From Nautilus pompilius (taxonomy: Eukaryota; Mollusca; Cephalopoda; Nautilida; Nautilidae), in the NCBI GenBank assembly GCA_018389105.1, contig JACATO010001088.1:62001-126000 (forward strand): 64,000 bases of DNA, written 5' to 3'. Of the stretch, positions 24,793-35,105 are shown in pieces. Made by a program: the position numbers and the translations under genes. The stretch's first letter is position 1. Every line of letters begins with the position of its first letter. The notes beneath the pieces are model-generated. The model did not search any database and had not been told where the DNA came from. It worked only from the letters and a program-made list of their open reading frames with translations.

Positions 24793-26377
24793 CTGAAACA
24801 AACAAAAAGAAGATGCAAACTGAATGTTATTCCAAAAGGACACAAACAAAAGTTTTCTTTCATATAAAATTAAAGAGTAAGCAGTCTGGTTTACCCCAGT
24901 GGTATTGTAGATGATAACACATTGATGACTTGCAATGCAAATGCCACTGCAGAATACTGATGATAGCTAGCTACCATCATGCAATCCCTATAAATGACAA
25001 CTTAACAGGCTGTTTGCTGTTTTGTTTACATACATGGTGGTTTGGTAACTTCTGACAAGAAAATGTACACAGCTATGTTCATTAGAAGAATGCATAAATT
25101 GTATCAAACATTAAATTTTAGCTTGTAAAAAGTTAATGCAGTTTCTAATGCACTCACAATATAATCAGGATAACAAACTGATAATGAGAGGCGGGTTCAA
25201 ATTTCTTAATAAAATTACATAATCCAATTACATTAATTATTGTTTTCCCATGACAACCATGCAGATGAAGCTCTGTTGGATGGTAGAAATGTTTGAATGT
25301 CTAATGCACACAGGTTACAGATACCTTAATAAAAGTAACTCTTCTGATCTGAAGCAAGAAGAGCCCATGTAGCAGCTGGTACAGCAGATAAGCAAGAATA
25401 ATACAAAAGAAAAAAAAAGAAACATGCCACTGCTACACATCAAGAGAGTCCATTGTGGATCAAACTATGGTTATATCAGGTGTGCCAACATGCCACCCAC
25501 CATGCTGTCTCTGTAATCACCACTTGTGGATGTTGTTTGAAGTAAATTAAAAACTGGGACGGACATATAATTAGTAGCACATTAAAATTTTTCAGTGTAT
25601 TTTTTAAATGCTGATTGAATATTTAATAATAAGCAACAAAAAAGGAGAAAAAGTGACTAAAGCTGCTTAGAGTTTTTGCTATCTTTTTATTTCAAACCTA
25701 GGAAAGCATTCATGCTTTTATTTTCATAGAAAAGAGGCAATAATAATTCAATGTGTTTATACAAAGCTTACAAACAGAGGCATTTTTCAAAATTTCCAAA
25801 GACTTCTAAACTACATAATACAACTGCGCAGCTGCATGTAAGCAGCCAGAATTTCAGTTATTTTGATTTATTAGTTTGAAAATCCCATTTTAAAAAAAAG
25901 TAAAACAAAACAAATATCCAAGATTCTTAAATAAGACTTTTTGTCGTCAAATTCTTATCCTGACTTTTGAGGTCTAAGGCCATCTTGCAGCTGTGAGCTA
26001 GGAGAAGAAATGTCTTGGGTATAAGCCTTGGTGACCAAGGAAGTCACCAGGTAAGGTTTGGGGGGGGTGAGATGTCTGTCAAATTGGAAATCTGGAAATA
26101 GTGAGCTTGGTGCTCAGTGTGTTATGTAACACTGTGCAAGTGTTGGACTGCTACCAGGTGTGTCCGGGGAGGTAATCTAGGAAGCTGCATACCATCTGCT
26201 TCAATCAAATCACCAGATGCCACCTTCTCCATCTTTAAAAGCCACTTTTGTTTAGTTGTGGTAGTAACCTGACCTCATCACTTGTTATCCCTTCACCCAA
26301 CCTAACTGCTGCTGGCACATCATATTACCCCACATTCAAAATCAGAGAGAGAGTGCGTGCGTGTGCACGCGCTCATA

Positions 26378-26833
26378 CCTTGTTATCTGCAAGATAATCC
26401 ACTCTAGAAATGGTCACAAATAGAAAATTTCATGGATAGCACCATGACCCTTGCATACATACCAAAGAAAACATTTTGGCCCTAAAAATCACAAATAAAC
26501 ACTTACACATACCACAAAATGCAGGAAAGGCTGAAAACAAAAGACAGAGAACAGTACACATACAAATCCTAACAAATACATAACATAACATGGTCAAAAT
26601 ATGAAAAAACCTGGGATGAGACAAGGTGATGCAGATGCATACTGGGTCGCAAGGCGGAGAAAAGACTGCGCGTATGTACTACTTCTTTTCGTAGAGGGTT
26701 TAAGAGACTCAGAGATGCTTCTAGAACACATGTATAGTGTCTCTGAATGTTTGCAAGGGTTGTGTTGGTGCCTCAGCTTGACCTCTTAAGTACATGAATT
26801 TGCGAACCACAAATTTGCAGATAACGAGGGCTG
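26378..26833. mobile_element. Second pogo-type MITE
   Basis: TA-flanked ends (26376-26377 and 26834-26835) are inverted copies around a TTGTTATCTGCAAGAT / TCGTTATCTGCAAATT core. The length is 456 bp. The interior is non-coding; the short frames across it show no family similarity. An internal stretch near 26650 is CpG-rich. TIR and TA structure suggest the Tigger/pogo type, but the sequence differs from the MITE at 34.2 kb. Confidence 0.6.
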
Positions 26834-26929
26834 TATAACCATATCTCTGTGAATTATGTTCTTGCTCTGTACCTTTTGGCCCCTCATTTTAATCATGTGG
26901 AAGGCTCTTTCCAAAAATTTTCTTGGCTA

Positions 26930-27020
26930 GTCTAAGCAAGGTGCAAGCTAGTCAAGCTTTATCTGCAGAACCTCCACCACAAATACCCAGAAAACCCTAC
27001 TAGAACTCTTCTTTTCTAGG
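26930..27020 (-). mobile_element. SINE family A fragment
   Basis: Only the core is readable: CAGAAAACCCTACTAGAACTC then TTCTTTTCTAGG on the plus strand, in minus orientation. No head was found. The fragment directly follows the MITE that ends at 26833. Confidence 0.35.
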
Positions 27021-27359
27021 TTCCAAAAGTGAATTCTCCTGAAAATGTTCTATCTCTTTGGGAAAGAGGGAGGAGATAAATAAAACAATGGAAATGAAAC
27101 ATGAATGGACAATTCAACAACATTTCACTTTACACAGTTTTAATACTGGATCTATCTTCAATTAGTCATTTTCCAATATCAGTGTAGATTCTTTTGTGGT
27201 GCTGCTTTTATAGCTCATCCTTCTCAAGGTCGTGTCTAGTCATTTTTAACCCTGCTTCTGACACCTCACAATCCTGCAATATGGAACCTGGAAACCATAG
27301 TTCATCATTGTTTAAAATGGAATCATGTTTCACAGTGTCATCTTCTATGTTGTCTAGAG

Positions 27360-29240
27360 CAGGGGTCAGCCACCTTTCAGAGGTAGTATGTCAGATTGCA
27401 ATTTGTTTCCCCAATCTAAAGATTAAGCTGCTGGTGCAGCTCAGACTCTAATGACTATTTTGCAATTATTATACATATTACTTCAAAAGTCCACTTAAAT
27501 TGGAAGGTCCTGCTATGTAGTAAGTAAGATCGTTGCTCCAGCCTTTCCTGAGTCATTGGTTTTCAGTCTGCTGTGTGAAGGGCAGACAACAAATTCCTAT
27601 GTAAAAATATCTGCTCACAAAGGTATGTTGAGTATATAGACCCTCAGGTTAAAAGCATAGTTAAATTGCTTGAAAAGTGAAGACTAGCAGCACAAAATAA
27701 AGGCCCCCCCCAGAATCTTATTCATTAGTTTCAAGTTCAGTCCACAGATTTCTAAATATTTTACATCTGTGAGATGCATTTCAAATTTTTCAATATTTAC
27801 CTACTGAAACAAAGTGTGAGTGTGTCAGGTCATCCTCACTGAAATGGTCAGGCTTAATGATGAATGAAAATATTGGTCCAGGATGTTGGAAATCTTGAAA
27901 CCTCTCAGAAAAATGTAGATTCCACCTTTCAAATGAACAAGCCTATCTCAATGATATCAACAGAGCAGCATGATGATATCTCTGAGATGAGGAAAGTAGC
28001 AGAAATCTAATTTTGCAAATATCCCAAGAAGACCTCCAGCTTTGCAGCAATTGCCTTAAAACTTTTATGCAAATGCAAAATATTTTCCTGCCCCCTGCAG
28101 ACTAAGGCTAAATTTAAGTTAGATGCAATGTCGATCAGAAATATGAGCTTCTCCAGCCCCTTGCCATCACCCAGTAGGTAGTAGTTTTGGCCTTTTTGTG
28201 GATAAAAGTTCCTTGATGGCATTGAGACATTTCACAAAGCAATTCAGCACTTTGCCATGACTAAGCCAACAAACACTACTGTAAAAAAACAATGTATGTA
28301 TGTGCACCATTTCATTCAGAACAGTTTTGAACTCTATGAATTAGAGAGCACCACAGTAGCCACCAGGGTTTAGACAATAAATGTTTTATGTAAACTCTTT
28401 TCTGTTCAAATTTTTTGATAAAAGCTATCATAATGTCTTCAACTTTTTTTTTGTACCAAGAAACAAAGTTCCTCTTGTATTCTGAATCTGAAGCTAGTAT
28501 CTCACAAAAATGGCAAGATGAGAAATTCGTTAATATTAGTTTTTTTTTTATCCAGTGCCATGCTGAAAACTTCATTAATTTCTTTTTTTTAATTGCTAAC
28601 TGTCTTGTCAGATTATTAGAAACTCACTTTTTATGTTTGGTTTAAAAATGTCTTTGTACACTTGATGTACAACAATACTTTCACATCAGAGAGCACAAAT
28701 GTTATAATCCTTTTTTGGCACAAATCTAAATTGGGTTGTTGTCCAAGCAGCTTTAAATAAATGAATATCTAATCCAGCTTTCTTCGACACTTATGCACAC
28801 TTCCTTTGTCAGAGCAGAAAAAATATATTCAGAACATTCTAATATACAGGCAAGACAGATGTAGAACCCCGAACAAGATTTGGGTAGAGTAACGCTCGTA
28901 AATCCTTTATATAACCTGTAAACTTCTGGTCTACAGGGCTACATTATCCAATCACAATGAATGTTCAGGGTCATAATTCATCACAGAGAGGGTCCTAGGT
29001 GTTGGAGCCATTTTACTTTCATAGCATCTGGCTTTTCAGCTGTCAGTTCACATCAGTCATCATGCCAGTTAACTGCATTATATCCAGTGTCCAGTTATCA
29101 GTATGCATGAGACATCACACCTGCCAGCATGCTGCAGTGTGCATGATCATTCACTACTCACTGAGTTTTTATCAAAATCCGAAGATACCAGTGGGACCTG
29201 TTCCACTAATAAAGGGCTATGGTGACATGTTGCCTGTTGA
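27360..29240 (-). mobile_element. hAT transposon copy 1 (N-terminal half missing)
   Basis: The left terminus CAGGGGTCAGCCACC (27360) resembles Charlie-type hAT ends, preceded by a TCTAGAG-containing target-like octamer (27352-27359). The coding relic is minus-strand: LASDSEYKRNF-like sequence near 28500, and GLEKLIFLIDIASNLNLALV then CRGQENILHLHKSFKAIAAK near 28170-28050, which matches the C-terminal region of GTF2IRD2/ZBED-type hAT transposases. The right part (28861-29235) matches the right part of copy 2 (about 41983-42413), for example the shared GATTTGGGTAGAGTAA. A right terminus was not found, and the 5' coding half is absent. Confidence 0.65.
28007..28575 (-). pseudogene. hAT transposase C-terminal part (copy 1)
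   Basis: This minus-strand relic, in two frames, reads KKVEDIMIAFIKKFEQKRVY upstream and GLEKLIFLIDIASNLNLALV downstream. The latter is the well-kept 'L.FL.DI..HLN.LN..LQG' block of hAT transposases, followed by the K.F..KL.....L-type helix. Stops and a frame change separate the pieces. Together with the N-terminal relic at 41.2-41.8 kb it covers most of one transposase family, but the two are separate insertions. Confidence 0.7.
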
Positions 29241-29677
29241 TTAAAAATGCTGCCAAGGGGGAGGTGCTGCTGCCACTGAAGTGACTGACCATTGGTCTGT
29301 GGGGGTTTGGCACCTGAATCTTGAAACTTTCCAGATTACACCAGGAAGGAATTCCAGGCATCCCTGACAAACTGAAGGTGGCATGGCTCTGCCTTTCAGG
29401 TTATTCCATTTCTGTACATATGCTTTCCATTCTCCATTCAATCAGTCCCATTTCTCTTGAATACTTTGGTTGAGTGGCTAATTTCAGAATACATCTGCTG
29501 GTTGTAAACTAATGAAACCACCTGTAATCATTGCACTGCCTGAATTGCAGCCACCCTGTGTATGTTTGCTATCTCTTTTACGGCTTCAGTCCTCCCTTCA
29601 TGTTTTGTAGCCAGTAGAGAACTGCCTTCATTCTGAACCTGCAGCAATCTACAAAAGCAGATAGTTCTCATTTATCT

Positions 29678-30297
29678 TTATAAACAATTTGGAGCATAGT
29701 TGTTCCCACCAATTGTGCCAAGTTTGGCTGTCGCTTTGTTTTTCATTAAGATGTTTTTCCCCCCAGAGTGGTCAAAATTTCTTAAGCCATACCATCTTGT
29801 CTCACCCACATTTTTTACATTGGCAATGAAATACCTGCGACGTACTGGTTTGACCTTTTCTCTTGGTGCCATAGTAGTTTTTGTGCAACAGTTGTTTTAC
29901 ATCTTCAAAAGATGCAGCATGACACTTCAACCATTTGTAAATCAATCTGACACTTTCATAAAGATAGAAATTCACTGTGCCTCAAGTTTAATGTTTTCCT
30001 GTGATTCATGTCACAATCACGATATTCAGAAAACCAGTCAAGAAGTTGATCACTTATTTTATCATATTCCGTTTTCTACCCCTGCAAGGCTGGTGATTTC
30101 TCGTTCTGAGCAGGTTCGCAGTCAGTCCCCCCCCCCTCATCAGCTTGCCGCATCCACTTTCCACTTCTTTTTCTGTCCACACCAAATTTCCTTGCCACCT
30201 CATAAATTTTTGTAGATTTTGGAAAGTTTGTCACATCTAGTTTGAACTTGATCCTGTGGCTTGCCATCTTTGTCATTTCTGATCTGTCTATAGACAA
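29678..30297 (-). pseudogene. Pogo-like transposase relic
   Basis: On the minus strand a helix-turn-helix segment reads ASHRIKFKLDVTNFPKSTKI, then YEVARKFGVDRKRSGKWMRQ (30270-30150). This is the psq/CENP-B N-terminal type, which recognises transposon ends. Decayed sequence follows, including EYDKISDQLLDWFSEYRDCD and HRKTLNLRHSEFLSL. Then comes a catalytic-Asp-like segment NVGETRWYGLRNFDHSGGKN followed by ILMKNKATAKLG (about 29820-29720), resembling the DET...GxK...MxxxG region of pogo transposases. Several stops and frame changes are present. No ends were identified. It is distinct from the Jerky-like copy at 38 kb. Confidence 0.65.
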
Positions 30298-30551
30298 GAT
30301 AAATGATGCATGCTACAAAAACTTAAAATGGCCGAGTGAACATGAAAACAACTGATTCTGTAGTAGAAAGCTAACATAGTAAAGCGCAATAAATAATGAT
30401 CTAACAACTAGTGTTTTCATGTCATTTAAATACAGACTGTATGATCAGTAATATCCTGTAAATGTTACAGACACACAATATAAGTACTTAACAGAGAGAT
30501 GCATCAAAAACCAATAAGCAAATAAGAATCTGTTTATTGCTCATGCAGATA

Positions 30552-32179
30552 CAGTGCCGGACAAAAGAGTTGGGACACTTGCTGTGAAATTGATATTTGC
30601 GCTCCCCCGTTTTAACAAACGCATTTAAATATCCATCACATTGTTTATTATATGCACAAAACATACCTTTACAATGTATAAAAGCAACACATGCTATATG
30701 TTTACATATTCTCTGGAAAAAATATTTGAATCGGCAATGTCCGATTTGTACTGCGACAAAAGAGTTGAGACAGTGAGCAAAACCATAAATATTTTTCAAC
30801 ATTCCAAATTACAATTGAACAAATGCATGGAAATGATCAACTGACTAGTAGTGGTTGGTGTATCCATGATTTTTGATCACTTCTCGACAACGACAGGGGA
30901 TGGATTCAACCAAACAAAGGCAGTCAGAATTGGCCATTTCCTGCCAGCTTTTCTCTACGGCCTGCCAGAATTGGTCTTGGTTGAGATTCTTGTGTTTGGC
31001 CACCTTGGCCTTCAGCTGCTTCCAGGCATTTTCGATTGGGTTGAGACCCGGACTTTGGGGCGGCCAGCGCATGACATACATTCATAGTTTGGTGGTGGGG
31101 GAAGTGACGACTCTGGCAGTGTGCATTGGGACAATGTTGTGCTGGAAGATGGCGGTGACTGGCATATTCTCATCTATGTAGTTGACGACAACATCCCTCA
31201 GTAAATTTCAGTAGGTCTTCGCGATCGCTCTGCCCCTGATCAACTCGAGGGGGCCTGGTCCCGCCATGCTCATATACCCCCAGACCATCAACGATCCTCC
31301 TCCGGCTTGTACGGTCGGTCGGGTGCACTTTATATTGTAATTTTCGCCATGGTAACGTCGAATATATACTCGGCCAGCACTGTGAATGCGCATGATCATC
31401 ATTTCGTCGGAAAAGAGAACTCTAGCCCATTGAACGTTGGTCCAGTTTTTTTGTGCGCTTTAGCTCATGCTATGTGGATGCGCCTGTTCTTGTTGCTGAT
31501 CAATGGCTTTTTCTTGGCAATTCATCCAAAGAGATTCCCCTCGCATAGACAACGTTGAATAGTGTGACTGGAGACATTCACTCCATTCAGGGAGGCTAGA
31601 ATGGCGTCGATATCAGGAAACGATTGGCCCTGGATTTGCGACAAATGAGTCGATCCATTTTGTTGCCACATTTTCACACTCTCCCGATTCGCATTTTTAG
31701 TTTCTTGTTTCCGGTCTCCTCGTACTGCTTCAGAATCCGGTTTACGGTGCTTTTCGGGCAAATGACTCGATCGGCTATCTCCCGACAAGACAGATTTTCT
31801 TGGTGGTGCTCAACTATCAAGTCTCTGATTTCAGATGATGTTATCTTGCCAGGCACGGTGCAAAAATGATCTTAAATGGTCTTAGATGATGTGATTCTAT
31901 TCATTTGATTCTTTAAAAATGACTATATTGAGGGGAATAAATGTATGCACAGATTTTGTTCACTGTCCCAACTCTTTTGTCGCAGCACAAATCTGACTAT
32001 GCTAATTCAAATATTTTTTCTAGATATGTGAAACTATGACACTTGTTGTTTTTACACATTGTAAAGGCAAGTTTTATACAACTTATGGGCAATAGGATGG
32101 CTATCTGTATGCAAATGTAAAAACAGAGCTCAAATATCAATTTCACAGCAAGTGTCCCCAACTCTTTTGTCCGGCACTG
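30552..32179 (-). mobile_element. Tc1-like transposon with IR/DR ends
   Basis: The element is 1628 bp. Its termini are perfect over CAGTGCCGGACAAAAGAGTT and flanked by TA (30550-30551 and 32180-32181). Each end has a second, inner copy of the GACAAAAGAGTTG core (near 30755 and, inverted, near 31966), roughly 190 bp inside the outer copy. This is the IR/DR layout of the Sleeping Beauty type, where transposase binds four sites. The transposase lies on the minus strand and is frameshifted, so this copy is non-autonomous. Well-kept ends with a broken gene suggest moderate age, or past mobilisation by a related transposase. Confidence 0.93.
30845..31860 (-). pseudogene. Tc1 transposase, broken by frameshifts
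   Basis: Read on the minus strand, the pieces follow Tc1 order. The N-terminal helix-turn-helix (31856-31674) contains EIRDLIVEHHQENLSCREIA. A frame switch leads to a second DNA-binding part (31788-31522) with DIDAILASLNGVNVSSHTIQ. The first catalytic Asp is in VLFSDEMM, followed by HSAGRVYIRR and SLMVWGYMS (31430-31208). Last comes WPPQSPGLNPIENAWKQLK (about 31066), carrying the final catalytic Glu, to a stop at 30845. The pieces lie in at least three frames, so no intact enzyme can be made. The middle Asp segment (near 31130, QHNIVP...HTA) is degraded. The family is a DDE cut-and-paste transposase of the DD34E type. Confidence 0.9.
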
Positions 32180-32181
32180 TA

Positions 32182-34206
32182 CTTAAATAGTAAAAAGGAC
32201 ATTGAAATAGGCTACAAATGATTCAAACAGACTAATAATTTTCATTTAGTACATATACATGTAACGATCAAGGGTAATTATGTATACAGGCAGTATTCAT
32301 GCGCCCAATTAATCTTGAAGCGTGTAAGAATTTATTGGAGATGGCTATAATCTAGACAAATGGGCATTTTATAATCTTTTTTGAGACTGAAATGAGGATG
32401 GGCAGCAATTAGTAGCAGTATGATACACAATTGTTATTTCAGCAGCACTAATATTCCTATTGGGTGTATTTATGTATAATCTTTATAAAAGAAATATGTG
32501 GATTTAGGTTGTGAAAAAGTTGCAATGATCTTTGTTGTTTGCAAAATTATTGACATATAATTGTTGTATAATGTGAAAAAAATGTTCATTGAGTGAGTTT
32601 GTTGAGCCTTTTCTTTTTAAAGCTTAGCTAAAGTCTCTTTTATAGAACATCACACCTATCATTTTTAGAAGTATTGCATGCTAAAAGAACCAACAAAATC
32701 AAGCAAACCTGAGTGGAGAAGGTATCATCAGGGCATCAAGAATAATTTTTGATGATTTTTTTTTTGGTAAACCCAGTAAAAACTATAAAAGATTATTAGA
32801 ATTTCACAAATGGCAGTTCTTTACTTGTATTAAATGCACAGTGTTTTCCTAAACTTTTAGTTCTTTTTAAAATTCTCAAAATTCAGCTAGAAGCTTTTCT
32901 AACTTTGATCTATGAGCGGCTTTATCAGACTTCTGTAATTCTCCATAGATATAATTGTCAGGTTTTCCTCTCTCCATGTTTAAATCGCTGGATAATGACG
33001 ACTGAGTTCACAGCAAGTGCTTCATAATAATAATGACACTTTGCATTATAAATGTCACATAGAATGTGCAAGCTATTCAATGCAAGACAATGATTTCATG
33101 TTGTTTGTTTGAAAGAATTGTTTAGAAGAGGGAAGCAAACTAAACAGGAAACATTTGAATGACCCACCAACTGCCCTTTAGTAGTAGAACAGATCCTAGT
33201 AGTTACTGAATGATTTTGGACATGAGAAAAAGACCCACCTGCATACCATCATGAGAAGTGTATGATCTTTCAGGTTACCACCATATATATCATCAAGGTG
33301 ATTGCTAGATGTGTGGATGACACCCAAGAAATTTTGTTCATGTGTGCCTCTGCTCAGCCTCATGAACAAACAGTTATATTTCCAGTCCATTAAATCAAAT
33401 CAAATCAGTATGTCATGTATCCTGACATTTGCCCTATTGTACTTTCACCACGTTTCGGGAATAAACATCAACAGAAGCCTAAAATAATCAAGGTTTTACA
33501 ACAGTAGGAACAGAATAAAGTTAGTATTAAATTATCTAAAATTTGGAAGTATACTGATCAAAAGAATTGCTTATCCTAATAAAAGTACCACATAGGTACG
33601 TTAAAATTAAAAGAACTTCAGAGTGAAAGATTTTAAATAGCTGAGTGGTAGTTTCCACTACGACTTTACAGAGCAGTGTTTGTGAAATGCAATTATTGAT
33701 TTTCCAATAACCTTCTGGAAACACCAGGAAATGCCCTGCCGCCTTTTCATTACTGCCTGGTTAACACAGAAACTCCATGTTGTATTTCTTCCATGGCTTG
33801 CCATGTGAAGTCTTTGTGTATCCATCACAAAGACCATAGTTGTGAAGATTCTTTTGCAAGCAATTATTTTATCATGTGATTTATTTAAAATTAAAGTGAG
33901 ATATTTCTATTCAACTGTCAAAGTAATAGCGTACTTAACTTCATTTTTATTATTTGAAACATTTTAATTAAAAATGAGGAAAATTAAAATAAGCATACAA
34001 TAGTTATGATTATACAGAATAACACCACAAACCAGAAATGATGGGGATCCAGCAGCATATAGCACTCACAAATCAGGTGATACCATTGAAAACAATTCAG
34101 TATAGTGCCCTTAAAACCTAAAAGATGTTCTTGGGAAGATATTCACAATCAGAAAACTTAAACAAACCTTCCCTAACAATTGAGATCTAAAATATATATA
34201 TATAAA
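32182..34206. other. Intron 1 interior, nothing recognised
   Basis: AT-rich DNA between the Tc1 element and the MITE. Short frames only, without recognisable content. Confidence 0.6.
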
Positions 34207-34208
34207 TA

Positions 34209-34804
34209 CAGTCGATCCCCGCGTAATTGTGGTTCGGCATTCACGGCCCCCCGTTATTCACGGAATTTTCCTTAGAACCCAACTAATAATTGTTCGTGGA
34301 AACCCCCGCATATTCGCGGAATAGCAAATATCTTCCGTGATTTTTTTATGGCTTTTTCGTGGCAATATATATTTTTTCACGCTTTTTAACGCTAAATTAT
34401 TAATAATGATATAATTTACTAATTTTGTAATATAAATACTAACGTAAATTCAGCATAATATCGATATAAAATAAATGCTATTGGCTGGAGGTTTGAAAGT
34501 AGCCAATCAGAGCGTTATCCATTTCTCCTCGCTGCTGATTGGCTGCTGCCCATAAGGTGCTGTCTCAGGCAGATGCAGCCCAGCATCATCCCAGTTTACC
34601 GCGTGTAGCTATCTCGAGTGTTTCTCTGAGTGTTGTATTTTTTATTAAATTATTATTATATATTTACTTATATTTTTTTATTATATTTTACATTATATTT
34701 TGACGTTTATAGGCATTTTTATGGACCACGTCCAATATTCGCGGTTTTTCACTCTTCGCGGGTGCTCAAGGGACGTAACCCCCGCGAACACCGGGGGACA
34801 ACTG
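34209..34804. mobile_element. Pogo/Tigger-type MITE
   Basis: This is a 596-bp non-coding element flanked by TA (34207-34208 and 34805-34806). Its ends are inverted: CAGTCGATCCCCGCG on the left and CAGTTGTCCCCCGG on the right, reading inward. Several TATTCGCGG-like motifs lie near both ends, a hallmark of Tigger-type DNA transposons. The interior is AT-rich with no recognisable transposase. The ORF across its right part is a chance frame. Confidence 0.85.
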
Positions 34805-34859
34805 TATATATATCATGCAGACATATGTTAAAAGAGAAAGTGTAGGATGACTAGGCAAA

Positions 34860-35105
34860 TTACCTAAGTATGGTTGAGGAGTTCTTGAGCAATGGTCTAG
34901 ATGCGAGCCAGTTAAGAGTTATCGGCGGAATCTCTCGTGTGCCAGAAAATCCTGCCAAATTTTCCATTTCTAGATGTGGAGGATGAACAGTGAGTGAAGA
35001 AGAGTAAGAAGAGACCATGCAGAGAGTACACCACACTGAGCCAATCCTAAATGGCAGTCCAATAGTCTATCAGTGGGACCACCAGCTGCCTGGAAACATG
35101 TTCTA
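34860..35105 (-). mobile_element. SINE family A copy
   Basis: Minus orientation. The tRNA-like head GCTGGTGGTCCCACTGATAG and ACTATTGGACTG is at the right end. The body contains CATTTCTAGATGTGGAGG and GAGTGAAGAAGAGTAAGAAG on the plus strand. It begins about 55 bp right of the MITE at 34209-34804. Confidence 0.65.

Noticed and set aside
24512..24796. 94-codon plus-strand ORF
   Set aside because: It is the antisense shadow of LIM exon 2, which has splice sites and domain spacing on the other strand.
29700..30215. 171-codon plus-strand ORF
   Set aside because: The longest non-repeat plus frame apart from mariner, but it is antisense to a pogo-like transposase relic and has no domain of its own.
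30851..31181. Overlapping plus-strand ORFs in the Tc1 element
   Set aside because: They mirror the minus-strand transposase blocks with the final catalytic Glu, which are recognisable only on the minus strand.
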